Assembly (NCBI GenBank): GCA_017557435.1
Contig: JAFYYR010000003.1
Coordinates: 124,001 to 188,000 of the forward strand
Reading direction: 5' to 3'
Source: Pseudobutyrivibrio sp.
Lineage (GTDB): Bacteria; Bacillota; Clostridia; Lachnospirales; Lachnospiraceae
Length of the DNA: 64,000 bases
Under the pieces are notes generated by a model, which worked only from the letters and a program-made list of their open reading frames with translations, ran no database searches and was not told the origin of the DNA. How positions within the stretch are numbered: the first letter of the stretch is position 1; each line of letters starts with the position of its first letter. Shown piece after piece: positions 26,938 through 35,663 of this stretch. The position numbers were made by a program, and so were the translations under genes.

Positions 26938-26997
26938 CTTTTATTTCATTGAACGTTTTTATATGGAGTTTTATTAGGTTTTAAGTTTTTTAATTAA

Positions 26998-28095
26998 TTA
27001 TCTCTTTACACGAGCGCCTGCGCCACCCATGATAGCCTCAACCTCAGCACATGTAGCCATTGTTGTATCACCAGGTGTTGTCATCGCAAGTGCTCCATGA
27101 GCTGTACCGTACTCTACAGCCTTTGCAGCATCAGCTGTTGTCATAAGACCATAGATAAGACCTGAAGCAAATGAATCACCACCGCCTACACGGTCCATAA
27201 TCTCAAGACCCTTGTAGTCCTTTGCCTTATGAATCTGGCCATCTGCCCAGCAAAGTGCAGACCAATCATTTACAGTAGCTGTCTTTACTGTACGAAGAGT
27301 TGTAGCAACAACCTTGAAGTTAGGATATACCTTTGAAGCCTCGTCAATCATCTTCTTGTATCCATCGATGTTAAGCTCCTTAAGGTTTGCATCATTGCCC
27401 TCGATTTCAAAACCAAGGCAAGCTGTAAAGTCTTCCTCGTTACCAATCATTACATCTACGTACTTAGCAATTTCCTTGTTAACTTCCTGAGCCTTTGCCT
27501 GGCCACCGATTGCTGACCACATAGAAGCTCTATAGTTTAAGTCATAAGAAACGATTGTGCCGTACTTCTTAGCAGTCTTGATAGCCTTAACAACTGTCTC
27601 TGCTGACTGCTCTGAAAGTGCTGCATAAATTCCGCCTGTATGGAACCATCTTACACCAAGCTCACCAAAGATATAATCAAAATCGAAATCCTTATCTGTA
27701 GCCTGAGAAATAGCTGTGTTAGCTCTATCTGAACAAGAAAGAGCACCTCTGATTCCAAAACCTCTCTCTACGAAGTTAAGACCATTTCTGCACTCACGAC
27801 CGATACCATCAGTCTTCTTCCAGTTGATAAGCTTTGTATCTACGCCACCCTGAAGGATGAAATCCTCTACAAGGTGTCCTACCTCATTATCAGCAAATGC
27901 TGTGATAACAGCTGTATCCATGCCAAAGCATCTGCGAAGTCCACGGATTACATTGTACTCTCCGCCGCCTTCCCATGCTCTAAACTGTCTTGCTGTGCGG
28001 ATTCTGCCCTCACCTGGATCAAGGCGAAGCATTACCTCACCAAGAGAAACCGCATCATACTTACAATCCTTCTTGTCTCTTAATTCTAAATTCAT
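26998..28095 (-). CDS. kdgK: PfkB-family sugar kinase, probable 2-keto-3-deoxygluconate kinase
   Basis: 365 residues. It would phosphorylate 2-keto-3-deoxygluconate to KDPG, the substrate of Eda. PfkB signatures are present: AVSLGEVMLRLDPGEGRIR near the N-terminus and DRVGGGDSFASGLIYGL near the end, with the catalytic Asp. Its role is supported by eda, uxuA and uxaC upstream. It is 250 bases downstream of uxaC across a large palindromic element, so expression may differ from the rest of the operon. AGGAG precedes the ATG. Confidence 0.9.
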   Translation of the reverse strand: MNLELRDKKDCKYDAVSLGEVMLRLDPGEGRIRTARQFRAWEGGGEYNVIRGLRRCFGMDTAVITAFADNEVGHLVEDFILQGGVDTKLINWKKTDGIGRECRNGLNFVERGFGIRGALSCSDRANTAISQATDKDFDFDYIFGELGVRWFHTGGIYAALSEQSAETVVKAIKTAKKYGTIVSYDLNYRASMWSAIGGQAKAQEVNKEIAKYVDVMIGNEEDFTACLGFEIEGNDANLKELNIDGYKKMIDEASKVYPNFKVVATTLRTVKTATVNDWSALCWADGQIHKAKDYKGLEIMDRVGGGDSFASGLIYGLMTTADAAKAVEYGTAHGALAMTTPGDTTMATCAEVEAIMGGAGARVKR

Positions 28096-28114
28096 TTCTT
28101 TTCTCTCCTAGTCC

Positions 28115-28268
28115 GCAACCTTTTTGTCACTAGCGTAGCATCTTCTCAAGACACGCTTGCGCTCTTGTCGGGCTGGTTGCGTTACATAAGAAGCCACTGC
28201 GTGCCTTCTAAGTAACGACCGCCCTCAAAGGTCTTTTCGAAGACGCTCTGCTAGTTCAATTCAGTTGC
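28115..28268. repeat. Intergenic palindromic element, family 1, copy D
   Basis: The outer arms GCAAC...ACTAGC and GCTAGT...GTTGC lead to ATCTTCTCAAGAC opposite GTCTTTTCGAAGA. The inner hairpin CGTTAC-ATA-AGAAGCCAC with GTGCCTTCT-AA-GTAACG matches copy A, but both strands of the stem have changed together (CCC/GGG to CGT/ACG, GATG/CATC to GAAG/CTTC). A related short hairpin, GACACGCTTGCGCAGTGTC, lies at about 28320-28340 beside the uxaC stop. Confidence 0.75.
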
Positions 28269-28345
28269 TCATCTATAAATTTTGTTTACAATAATTGTAA
28301 TTATCTATGCTTTACCACAGACACGCTTGCGCAGTGTCAGGCACA

Positions 28346-29746
28346 TTATAAATTAAAGTACTGTACTGCGTTGCCGCCGCAAATGTCAGCTACCATGCCA
28401 CGAAGGTAATCCATATCTGCTGGATACTCTCCATTTTCTACCCATGAGCCAATCTTGTTGCAGAGAATTCTGCGGTAGAGCTCGTGGCGAGGGAATGATA
28501 AGAAGCTGCGTGAATCAGTGAGCATTCCAATTGATGTTGAAATAAGTCCTGAATCTGACATTGCCTCAATCTGTCGCTCGATTCCATTTTTGTGATCACA
28601 GAACCACCAAGCTGCGCCCAGCTGCACCTTGCCTTTGATGCCGTGCTCATTGCTGCAGAATGTACCTGCCATAGCAGCAAGCATCTCAGTATCCTTTGGA
28701 TTTAAGCAATAGAGAATTGTCTTTGGCAACTGGTCTGTTAAATCCATATCTGAAAGCAATGCAGCAAGCTGTGGTGCATAGTTGAAATCATTAAGTGCAT
28801 CAAAGCCTGTGTCTGGTCCGATGTAGTTGAAAAATCTCATAGAATTATTTCTAATAGCTCCAATGTGAAGCTGCATTACGATATTTTTCTTAGCATACAT
28901 CTGGCCAAGCTTTGTTAATACGTAGCCCTTAAATTTACCTTGCTCTTCCTCTGTAAGAGTTTTTCCTTCTAATCTTTCTTTAAATAATTCGTCGATTTCC
29001 ACCTTGTTAGTCTTTACATAGAATGTAGCTTCCAAACTGTGGTCAGACACTCTACATCCATTTTCGATGAAGAAGTCTAATCTCTTCTTAAGAGCCTCAA
29101 GAAGTGAATCAACATCCTTAATCTCCACACCAGAAGCATTTGAAAGACGATTGAGATACTCAAGATAATCAAGCTTATCGATTCCAATAGCCTTTTCTGG
29201 TCTAAATGATGGGAGAACTTTTATCTCAAATCCATCCTCGCGGATTTTCTTGTGCCACTCTAAGCTATCAGCAGGGTCATCTGTTGTACAAAGGGCAGAT
29301 ACATTTTGTTTTCTTAGGAGGTTTCTCACAGAGAATTCCTTTGTTTTGAGTTTTTGGTTACACTGGTCCCATATTTCTTTTGCAGTTGCAGGGTTTAGGG
29401 GAGTATCGATACCGAAGTATCTCTGCAATTCCATATGAGTCCAGTGATATAGAGGGTTTCCAATTAGGTTCTGCACAGTATCTGCCCATGCAACAAATTT
29501 ATCAAAAGGAGCCCCGTCTCCAGTGATAAGCACTTCTGAAATGCCGTTGGCTCTCATGGCACGCCACTTGTAATGATCGCCTCCAAGCCAAACTTCAGTC
29601 ATATTGTCAAAACATTTATCCTCATAAATCTCCTGAGGATTCAAGTGATTGTGATAATCAATAATAGGATCATTTTTTACTGCCTCAAACAAATCAATTG
29701 CTGTTTGATTATTCAGTAAGAATGTTTCATCCATAAATTTTTTCAT
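28346..29746 (-). CDS. uxaC: Glucuronate isomerase
   Basis: 466 residues, the normal UxaC length. It isomerises D-glucuronate to D-fructuronate (and galacturonate to tagaturonate). Family features include the metal-site PIIDYHNHLNPQEIYEDK at the N-terminus, LCTTDDPADSLEWH, and QLHIGAIRNNSMRFFNYIG. The start overlaps the uxuB stop (ATGA), so the two are coupled. It is the entry reaction for uronate imported by the TRAP system. Confidence 0.96.
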   Translation of the reverse strand: MKKFMDETFLLNNQTAIDLFEAVKNDPIIDYHNHLNPQEIYEDKCFDNMTEVWLGGDHYKWRAMRANGISEVLITGDGAPFDKFVAWADTVQNLIGNPLYHWTHMELQRYFGIDTPLNPATAKEIWDQCNQKLKTKEFSVRNLLRKQNVSALCTTDDPADSLEWHKKIREDGFEIKVLPSFRPEKAIGIDKLDYLEYLNRLSNASGVEIKDVDSLLEALKKRLDFFIENGCRVSDHSLEATFYVKTNKVEIDELFKERLEGKTLTEEEQGKFKGYVLTKLGQMYAKKNIVMQLHIGAIRNNSMRFFNYIGPDTGFDALNDFNYAPQLAALLSDMDLTDQLPKTILYCLNPKDTEMLAAMAGTFCSNEHGIKGKVQLGAAWWFCDHKNGIERQIEAMSDSGLISTSIGMLTDSRSFLSFPRHELYRRILCNKIGSWVENGEYPADMDYLRGMVADICGGNAVQYFNL

Positions 29747-31239
29747 AGTTTTTCTAATTCCCTTCTTACATTGCCTTTTCCAACCATTTCTGAATGTATC
29801 TCAAGCACTCTCTTTGCAAGTGAATCCTCGTAAAGATCTACGCCAAATACGTCTTTACGTTTTAACACATCCTTTGGAGAAAGTGCTCTCAACTCATCAA
29901 GCAATGGATCTGGGCTCTGCTCAAATGGCTTGCCCTGGTCATCAATGCCCTCTAAGTATCTTAAATATCCAGCAAGTACTACAGGAATCACTCGTAAGCT
30001 ATCTGTGCTAAGAGTGTGGCTTGCGCGATATGCCTTGATTGTCTCACCAAATCTGATTGGAAGCTTCTGCGATGTATCACAAGCAATTCTCTGTGGAGTG
30101 TCTGGCATAAATGGGTTTGGAAGACGCTTTGTAAGAACAGCATCTAAGAAATCCTGTGGTGAGAGAACCTTAGGGTCTACAACAACCTTCATGCCCTCTT
30201 CCTTACCAAGTGTTGTAACAAGCTTTTTAAGAGTCTCATCATCCATCTCATCGTGGATTGTCTTGTAACCAAGGAGGCATCCAAAAATAGCAAGTGCTGT
30301 ATGAAGAGGATTTAAGCATGTACACACCTTCATCTTCTCTGTCTTATCTACTGTCTCTCTGTCTGTGAAGATGATGCCTGCCTTCTCAAGAGAAGGTCTT
30401 CCATTTGGGAATAAATCCTCAATAACAAGATACTCTGTCTCCTCCGCATTTACGAAGTTAGATACATAAGTATTCTTTGAAGTAACAATTGGCTCTGTGC
30501 CTTCTACGCCGTCTGACTCAAGCATTTTCTTAACTGTGTCATCTGGACGTGGTGTGATTTTATCAATCATAGAAAGTGGGAATGCCACTACCTTAGGATT
30601 TTCAACATAGTCTACAAATCCCTTTTCGCATTTGCCTTCTGATACCCACTCATTTGCGATTTCAACAACTGCTTCCTTTAACTTATCTCCGTTGTGTGAG
30701 CAGTTATCCATGCTGACGATGGAAATAGGAAGGCTACCTGCCTTGAATCTTTCTAAGATAAGACCTACCACCTTGTTCATGTAGGCTCTTGTCTTGTAGC
30801 CCTTTTCAGTGATTGTAAAGCTGACCATCTGAAGGGAAGGAGCTCTGAAAATCTCTCTTAATCTCTCGATTTCAGCCTGATTTTCCTCATCTAAAATGCA
30901 AGCCTCAACAATAGAACCGATAACTGTCTTTTCTACTGTTCCGTCAGCCTTAAGTGTTGCTAAAATGCTTAAGTTATCGCATGGTCTGTTGTACTTTTCG
31001 ATAATCTCGTAATCATAACCCTCAGCGACAATAAGGCCTGTATCTAAAGTGCCATCTTCAAGAAGCTTTTCAACTGCATTTGCCTGGAAAGCTCTGAAAA
31101 TATTACCTGCCCCAAAGTGAATCCATGTTGGATTTGCCTTTGTATTTGCAGTTACTTTTTCTCTATCGTAACTAGGAAGCTTGTAGCCTTTTGCCTCCCA
31201 ATCCGCTTTATTCTTAATACCTTCGTTTGTTAATTGCAT
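29743..31239 (-). CDS. uxuB: Mannitol dehydrogenase family, probable fructuronate reductase
   Basis: 498 residues. It would reduce D-fructuronate to D-mannonate with NADH. The family pattern includes IHFGAGNIFRAFQANAVEKL near the N-terminus and VSMDNCSHNGDKLK, with the catalytic Lys region downstream. I chose the ATG at 31239, with AAGGGG upstream and four bases after uxuA; the frame to 31260 overlaps uxuA without need. Tagaturonate reductase (UxaB) is the alternative in this family. I prefer UxuB because mannonate dehydratase is adjacent and altronate dehydratase is absent. Confidence 0.85.
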   Translation of the reverse strand: MQLTNEGIKNKADWEAKGYKLPSYDREKVTANTKANPTWIHFGAGNIFRAFQANAVEKLLEDGTLDTGLIVAEGYDYEIIEKYNRPCDNLSILATLKADGTVEKTVIGSIVEACILDEENQAEIERLREIFRAPSLQMVSFTITEKGYKTRAYMNKVVGLILERFKAGSLPISIVSMDNCSHNGDKLKEAVVEIANEWVSEGKCEKGFVDYVENPKVVAFPLSMIDKITPRPDDTVKKMLESDGVEGTEPIVTSKNTYVSNFVNAEETEYLVIEDLFPNGRPSLEKAGIIFTDRETVDKTEKMKVCTCLNPLHTALAIFGCLLGYKTIHDEMDDETLKKLVTTLGKEEGMKVVVDPKVLSPQDFLDAVLTKRLPNPFMPDTPQRIACDTSQKLPIRFGETIKAYRASHTLSTDSLRVIPVVLAGYLRYLEGIDDQGKPFEQSPDPLLDELRALSPKDVLKRKDVFGVDLYEDSLAKRVLEIHSEMVGKGNVRRELEKL

Positions 31240-31243
31240 CACA

Positions 31244-32317
31244 TTATCCCCTTTTCGCATTCTTCTCTATAGCTTCCCACAAACCATTAATGTAGGCTGC
31301 TCCAAGAGCTCTATCGTAAAGACCATATCCTGGCATTGCCTTTTCGCCCCAAATCATACGACCGTGATCTGGTCTGATTGGTCCTGTAAATCCTATGTCA
31401 TAAAGAGCCTTTACAATCTCGTACATGTCGAAGCTTCCATCGCTTGAAAGATGTGCTGCCTCTTCGAAATCATCCTTAGAGTTGAACTTAAGATTTCTAA
31501 CATGAGCAAAATGAATTCTGCCCTTTAAGCTTCTAATCATATCTGGTAAATCATTCTCAAGATTTGTTCCGTAAGAACCTGAGCAGAATGTCACACCGTT
31601 GTGTGGGTTATCTACCATCTTCATCATTCTCTGGATATTCTCCTTGTTGATGATGATTCTTGGAAGACCAAATACTGGCCAAGCTGGATCATCTGGATGA
31701 ATAGCCATGTTGATGTCGTACTTGTCACAAACTGGCATGATTCTCTCAAGGAAATACTTAAGATTCTCAAATAAGTCTTCGTCTGTGATGTCCTTGTATT
31801 CCTCGAAAAGCTCCTTTACATGAGCAAGTCTGTCTGGCTCCCAACCTGGCATCAATGAACCATTTGTATCGCCTGCGATTGAGTCAAACATCTTCTCAGG
31901 AACAAGTGCATCTACAGCTGCCTGATTGTAAGCAAGAACTGTTGAACCATCTGGACGCTTTCTTGCAAGCTCAGTTCTTGTCCAGTCAAATACTGGCATG
32001 AAGTTGTAGCAAACCATGTGAATATCTTCTTCACCGAGATTTGTAAGTGTCTCGATGTAGTTGTCGATAAGCTGCTCTCTGCTTGGCTTTCCAAGCTTGA
32101 TATCCTCGTGGATATTTACGCTCTCAATTCCAGCTACATGAAGTCCTGCTGCCTCAACCTCAGCCTTCATAGCTTTTATTCTCTCACGAGACCAAACCTC
32201 GCCTGGCTTTGTGTCATAAAGTGTTGTGATAACTCCCTTAACACCAGGAATCTGTCTAATCTGCTCTAAAGTAACGGTATCAAAATCCTTACCGTACCAT
32301 CTAAGTGTCATTTCCAT
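31244..32317 (-). CDS. uxuA: Mannonate dehydratase
   Basis: 357 residues. It dehydrates D-mannonate to 2-keto-3-deoxygluconate. Family motifs include MEMTLRWYGKDFDTVTLEQI, MAIHPDDPAWPVFGLPRI, and FCSGSYGTNLENDL with metal ligands, ending HFAHVRNLKF and IRPDHGRMIWGE. The ATG overlaps the eda stop by one base (TAATG), and AAGGAGG lies within eda. It connects UxuB and KdgK in the uronate pathway. Confidence 0.96.
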   Translation of the reverse strand: MEMTLRWYGKDFDTVTLEQIRQIPGVKGVITTLYDTKPGEVWSRERIKAMKAEVEAAGLHVAGIESVNIHEDIKLGKPSREQLIDNYIETLTNLGEEDIHMVCYNFMPVFDWTRTELARKRPDGSTVLAYNQAAVDALVPEKMFDSIAGDTNGSLMPGWEPDRLAHVKELFEEYKDITDEDLFENLKYFLERIMPVCDKYDINMAIHPDDPAWPVFGLPRIIINKENIQRMMKMVDNPHNGVTFCSGSYGTNLENDLPDMIRSLKGRIHFAHVRNLKFNSKDDFEEAAHLSSDGSFDMYEIVKALYDIGFTGPIRPDHGRMIWGEKAMPGYGLYDRALGAAYINGLWEAIEKNAKRG

Positions 32318-32958
32318 TATGCTCTTGCCTCCTTAACAATTTCTGCTGCCTCATGTGTGAGCTCTTCAATCTTTGCGAAATCGCCAGAAGCAATTAAATC
32401 GCCTTTTACCATCCATGTGCCACCGCAGGCTACAATCTTCTTATATGCTAAATATTCCTTTACGTTTTCCTTGTTAATTCCGCCTGTTGGCATGAATCTA
32501 AGCTTTGAATAAGGTGCTGCAACTGCCTTAATCATTGGAAGTCCACCTGCTGGCTCAGCTGGGAAGAACTTTACAAAATCAAGTCCAAGCTCCATAGCCT
32601 GCTCCATCTCGCCTGGTGTCTGAACACCTGGAGTTACAGGATAGCCCTTGTCTAAGCAATGCTTAACAACTGTTGGATTAAATCCTGGTGCTACGATGAA
32701 TTTCGCACCTGCTGCAACTGCTCTGTCTGCCTGCTCACATGTTAAAACTGTGCCAGCGCCTACAAGCATATCTGGGAAATCTTTTGATAAGATTCTGATA
32801 ACCTCCTCTGCAGCTTCTGTTCTAAAAGTAACCTCAGCAGCTGGAAGACCACCCTTCATTAATGCCTCACCAAGTGCGTGAGCATCCTTAGCGTCTTCAA
32901 GTACAACAACTGGGATAATACCAATTTCCTCAAATCTTTTCTTTAAATCCTCGTACAT
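32317..32958 (-). CDS. eda: KDPG aldolase
   Basis: 213 residues. It cleaves 2-keto-3-deoxy-6-phosphogluconate to pyruvate and glyceraldehyde 3-phosphate. The class I aldolase has AAEVTFRTEAAEE with the catalytic Glu and DFVKFFPAEPAGG with the Schiff-base Lys. I chose the ATG at 32958, where AGGAG lies seven bases upstream. It is the first gene of the uronate group and diverges from the AraC gene, so the promoter and operator must lie in 32959-33166. Confidence 0.95.
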   Translation of the reverse strand: MYEDLKKRFEEIGIIPVVVLEDAKDAHALGEALMKGGLPAAEVTFRTEAAEEVIRILSKDFPDMLVGAGTVLTCEQADRAVAAGAKFIVAPGFNPTVVKHCLDKGYPVTPGVQTPGEMEQAMELGLDFVKFFPAEPAGGLPMIKAVAAPYSKLRFMPTGGINKENVKEYLAYKKIVACGGTWMVKGDLIASGDFAKIEELTHEAAEIVKEARA

Positions 32959-33166
32959 GACCAATCTCCTTTATCTATCCGGTTTTCCCTCAGGGTAACT
33001 AGTTTATGTTCACATAATAACTTCGAAAAAAGATTTATCCCATTGTTGAAATTGTTAGCTATATTGCAAAACTTGTTGTTTTATGTTATTTATAAAATGG
33101 TATTTTAATAAGAAGTAACGGATTATTGTGACAAAAAAAAGATTGCAATTTCAGGGTGATTTGATT
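32959..33166. promoter_or_regulatory. Divergent promoter region eda / araC-type regulator
   Basis: 208 AT-rich bases between oppositely transcribed genes. It contains the small inverted repeat TTATG-TTCA-CATAA near 33004-33018 and a TTGTTGAAATTGTTA/TTGCAAAACTTGTTG stretch of repeated TTG words. No clear CcpA (cre) box was found. Confidence 0.5.
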
Positions 33167-34060
33167 ATGAAAAAGAATTTAAAAACAGAATTTTCCACAA
33201 GACAATATATGCTGTCTCAGGACTTTGAGATCTATTATTACAGCGATAGAATTGTGCCTACTGTAGAGGCTCATACCCATGATTACTACGAGTTTTACCT
33301 CTTTATCGAGGGTAATATTATCATGTACATTGATGGGAAAAAGTTTGTCCCTACACCTGGTACCATGGTTGTTATTCCTCCAAATCTGCCTCACTATGCC
33401 CGTCTGGTAGATAGCGATGTGCCTTATCGCAGATTTGTATTTTGGGTCACAGAGGATTTCATTGATAACCTAGGCAAGCAGTCACATGACTTTTTATATC
33501 TTACAAATAAGACTAAAAATTCTGGCACATTTTTCATAAATAAATTCACAGAAATAGAGTTCAACACCATCCAGGGAAAGGTATTCTCCCTCATCGATGA
33601 AATCAACTCTAATCGATTTGGAAAGGATGCTAAAATCATGCTTTACGTCAGTGATTTCATTCTCTCTATCAATCGAAGTGTCTACGAGTCTCAAAATCCA
33701 AATATCGTAAATACGGATTCTGATTCCCTTTATGAAGGCATTATTCAGTACATCGAGACCCATATAGACGAGGATTTATCACTAGAATTACTCTCGGATT
33801 ATTTCCATGTTAGCAAGTTCCACATATCCCATATTTTTACCGAGACTAATGGGCTTTCAATCCATAAATACATAACAAAAAAGCGCCTCGAAATGTGTCG
33901 AGACGCCATTTTAAGCGGTCAAGATATATCCCTTGTAGCCGAGACTTACGGCTTCTCTGATTACTCCGTATTCTACCGAGCCTTCGTGAAGGAATACGGT
34001 ATGAGCCCTAAGAAATACAGGGATAATATTGTGCGTAATATGGGCCTTCCTACTACATAA
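33167..34060 (+). CDS. AraC-family transcriptional regulator with cupin sensor
   Basis: 297 residues. The N-terminal cupin domain has AHTHDYYEFYLFIEG and PGTMVVIPPNLPHYARL, common in sugar-sensing AraC proteins. The C-terminal DNA-binding domain includes LELLSDYFHVSKFHISHIF and ends FYRAFVKEYGMSPKKYR. It is divergent from the uronate operon and probably activates it. I chose ATG 33167 with AGGGTG seven bases upstream; a GTG 13 codons earlier is possible. It ends four bases before the convergent radical SAM gene. Confidence 0.93.
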   Translation: MKKNLKTEFSTRQYMLSQDFEIYYYSDRIVPTVEAHTHDYYEFYLFIEGNIIMYIDGKKFVPTPGTMVVIPPNLPHYARLVDSDVPYRRFVFWVTEDFIDNLGKQSHDFLYLTNKTKNSGTFFINKFTEIEFNTIQGKVFSLIDEINSNRFGKDAKIMLYVSDFILSINRSVYESQNPNIVNTDSDSLYEGIIQYIETHIDEDLSLELLSDYFHVSKFHISHIFTETNGLSIHKYITKKRLEMCRDAILSGQDISLVAETYGFSDYSVFYRAFVKEYGMSPKKYRDNIVRNMGLPTT

Positions 34061-34064
34061 CATT

Positions 34065-35504
34065 TTAGGATATATATTTTATATGTCGCGAAGGTGCTTT
34101 AACGCTGTGCTTGTGGGTTTGTACACTATGCTGGCTTTCCCAGATTTCATCGGCTGCTTTACCCCAGTCGCGGGCGTAGGTGTCGGCCTTTGAGCAAAGG
34201 TGGTCTACGGATTCTGGTGATTCCATGTTGGTTTGCTTTGCACCTGTGGCAGCAACAATGCCTCTGAGTTTCTCAGGATTTTCAAGCATTGGACATGGTC
34301 TTAAGTGATTCTTGTTAAATGGCTGTCCATCGTGATATGCCATGAAAAGTGGACTCTGTAGAATCTCCAAAATTGATTTCTCATGAATGTTCGAATCTGA
34401 AAAATGTATAAACACGCATGGTTCCGCATCGCCGTTTGAGTTAATGTGGAAGTAATTACGACCACCCGCTATACAACCACCAACATACTCACCATCATTC
34501 TGAAAGTCCATTGGGAAAAATTCTATATCTGATTCATTTGATCTGACAAAGCGGATACGCTCAATCATCTTTTTACGCTGCTCAACAGTTGGCATAAGCT
34601 CAGGAACAGCATTGTTTCCAACCGGCATATAGTGGAAATAGAAACCAAATCTAGCACCCTTCTCAGAAATAAATCTTAAGAACTCATCGCTAGTTACTGC
34701 TTCAATATTATCTCTTGTATAACAAATCGAAGTTCCATAAATGATTCCATACTTCTTTAAAAGGTCCATAGCCTTCATTACAGCTTCGTAGTGGCCGTCG
34801 CCTCTTCTTGCATCATTTGTCTCAGGCGTTCCCTCGATAGAAAGCATGAACGTAAGATTTCCAAGCTCTACAACTTTCTTACAAAGCTCCTCATCAATCA
34901 AAGTAGAGTTAGAGTAGGCTGCAAAGAAACAGTCATTATGCTTCTCGCAAAGCTTTATAATATCAGCCTTTCTGACCATTGGCTCGCCGCCTGTCATCAT
35001 GTACAGATACACGCCAAGCTCTTTACCCTCGGTGACAATTTTATCCATGTCTTCAAATGTAAGATTTGCCTTGTGTCCATATGTGCCAGACCAGCAGCCA
35101 ATACAGTGCATATTACAAGCCATTGTAGGGTCAAAAAGAATCAACCAAGGGATGTTGCAACCGTATTTTTTTCTATTCGCGCGAATCATTCTCGTTCCGC
35201 GAAAGAAGGCCTCGTAACCAAGGTTTAGAGCCATCTTATGCAGATAGTTTGGATTGGTCTCATCGATAACCCTATTAATATATTTCACCCATCTATTATC
35301 AGGGTCGGCCAATGCTCTTTTAGCCCTCTCAAGCTTTTCCTTATTAGCTCCTGAGGTGCCCCAAAACTTCTCACCTGCATTAGCTAGTTTTAAATATGAA
35401 TTTGAACGTGATTCTGGATTATTATTTAGATTGTTTATGAATTCTTTGATTTCAGCTGAAAATATTTTTCGCTGAGCTGCATGCGCAAGATTATTTGTAC
35501 CCAT
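34065..35504 (-). CDS. Radical SAM protein with C-terminal cysteine-rich domain
   Basis: 479 residues. The CNMHCIGCWSGTYG motif gives the CxxxCxxC that binds the 4Fe-4S cluster; LYMMTGGEPMVR is the typical SAM-binding GGEP. The C-terminal CIAGGRNYFHINSNGDAEPC and CPMLENPE cysteines resemble a SPASM-like extension. About 115 residues precede the radical SAM core, with no recognised domain. The ATG at 35504 is preceded by GGGAGGG. No peptide substrate gene was seen nearby. The reaction is unknown; it may modify a surface glycan or a protein. Confidence 0.85.
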   Translation of the reverse strand: MGTNNLAHAAQRKIFSAEIKEFINNLNNNPESRSNSYLKLANAGEKFWGTSGANKEKLERAKRALADPDNRWVKYINRVIDETNPNYLHKMALNLGYEAFFRGTRMIRANRKKYGCNIPWLILFDPTMACNMHCIGCWSGTYGHKANLTFEDMDKIVTEGKELGVYLYMMTGGEPMVRKADIIKLCEKHNDCFFAAYSNSTLIDEELCKKVVELGNLTFMLSIEGTPETNDARRGDGHYEAVMKAMDLLKKYGIIYGTSICYTRDNIEAVTSDEFLRFISEKGARFGFYFHYMPVGNNAVPELMPTVEQRKKMIERIRFVRSNESDIEFFPMDFQNDGEYVGGCIAGGRNYFHINSNGDAEPCVFIHFSDSNIHEKSILEILQSPLFMAYHDGQPFNKNHLRPCPMLENPEKLRGIVAATGAKQTNMESPESVDHLCSKADTYARDWGKAADEIWESQHSVQTHKHSVKAPSRHIKYIS

Positions 35505-35663
35505 TTTAACCCTCCCTAAAACCGTAAAAAACATTACGCTTCTTGCCCTTATGGTAGGTCCGGGCAAAAATAGATACAATGTACAAGAATTTATAAATGT
35601 AGAATTTTTGACTACACTTCGGTCGAAATATCTATAAATATAGATTGTTTTTCAAAAGTGTAT

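Noticed and set aside
29743..31239. Tagaturonate reductase UxaB
   Set aside because: Not excluded, but uxuA is adjacent and no altronate dehydratase gene is present, so fructuronate reductase is preferred.
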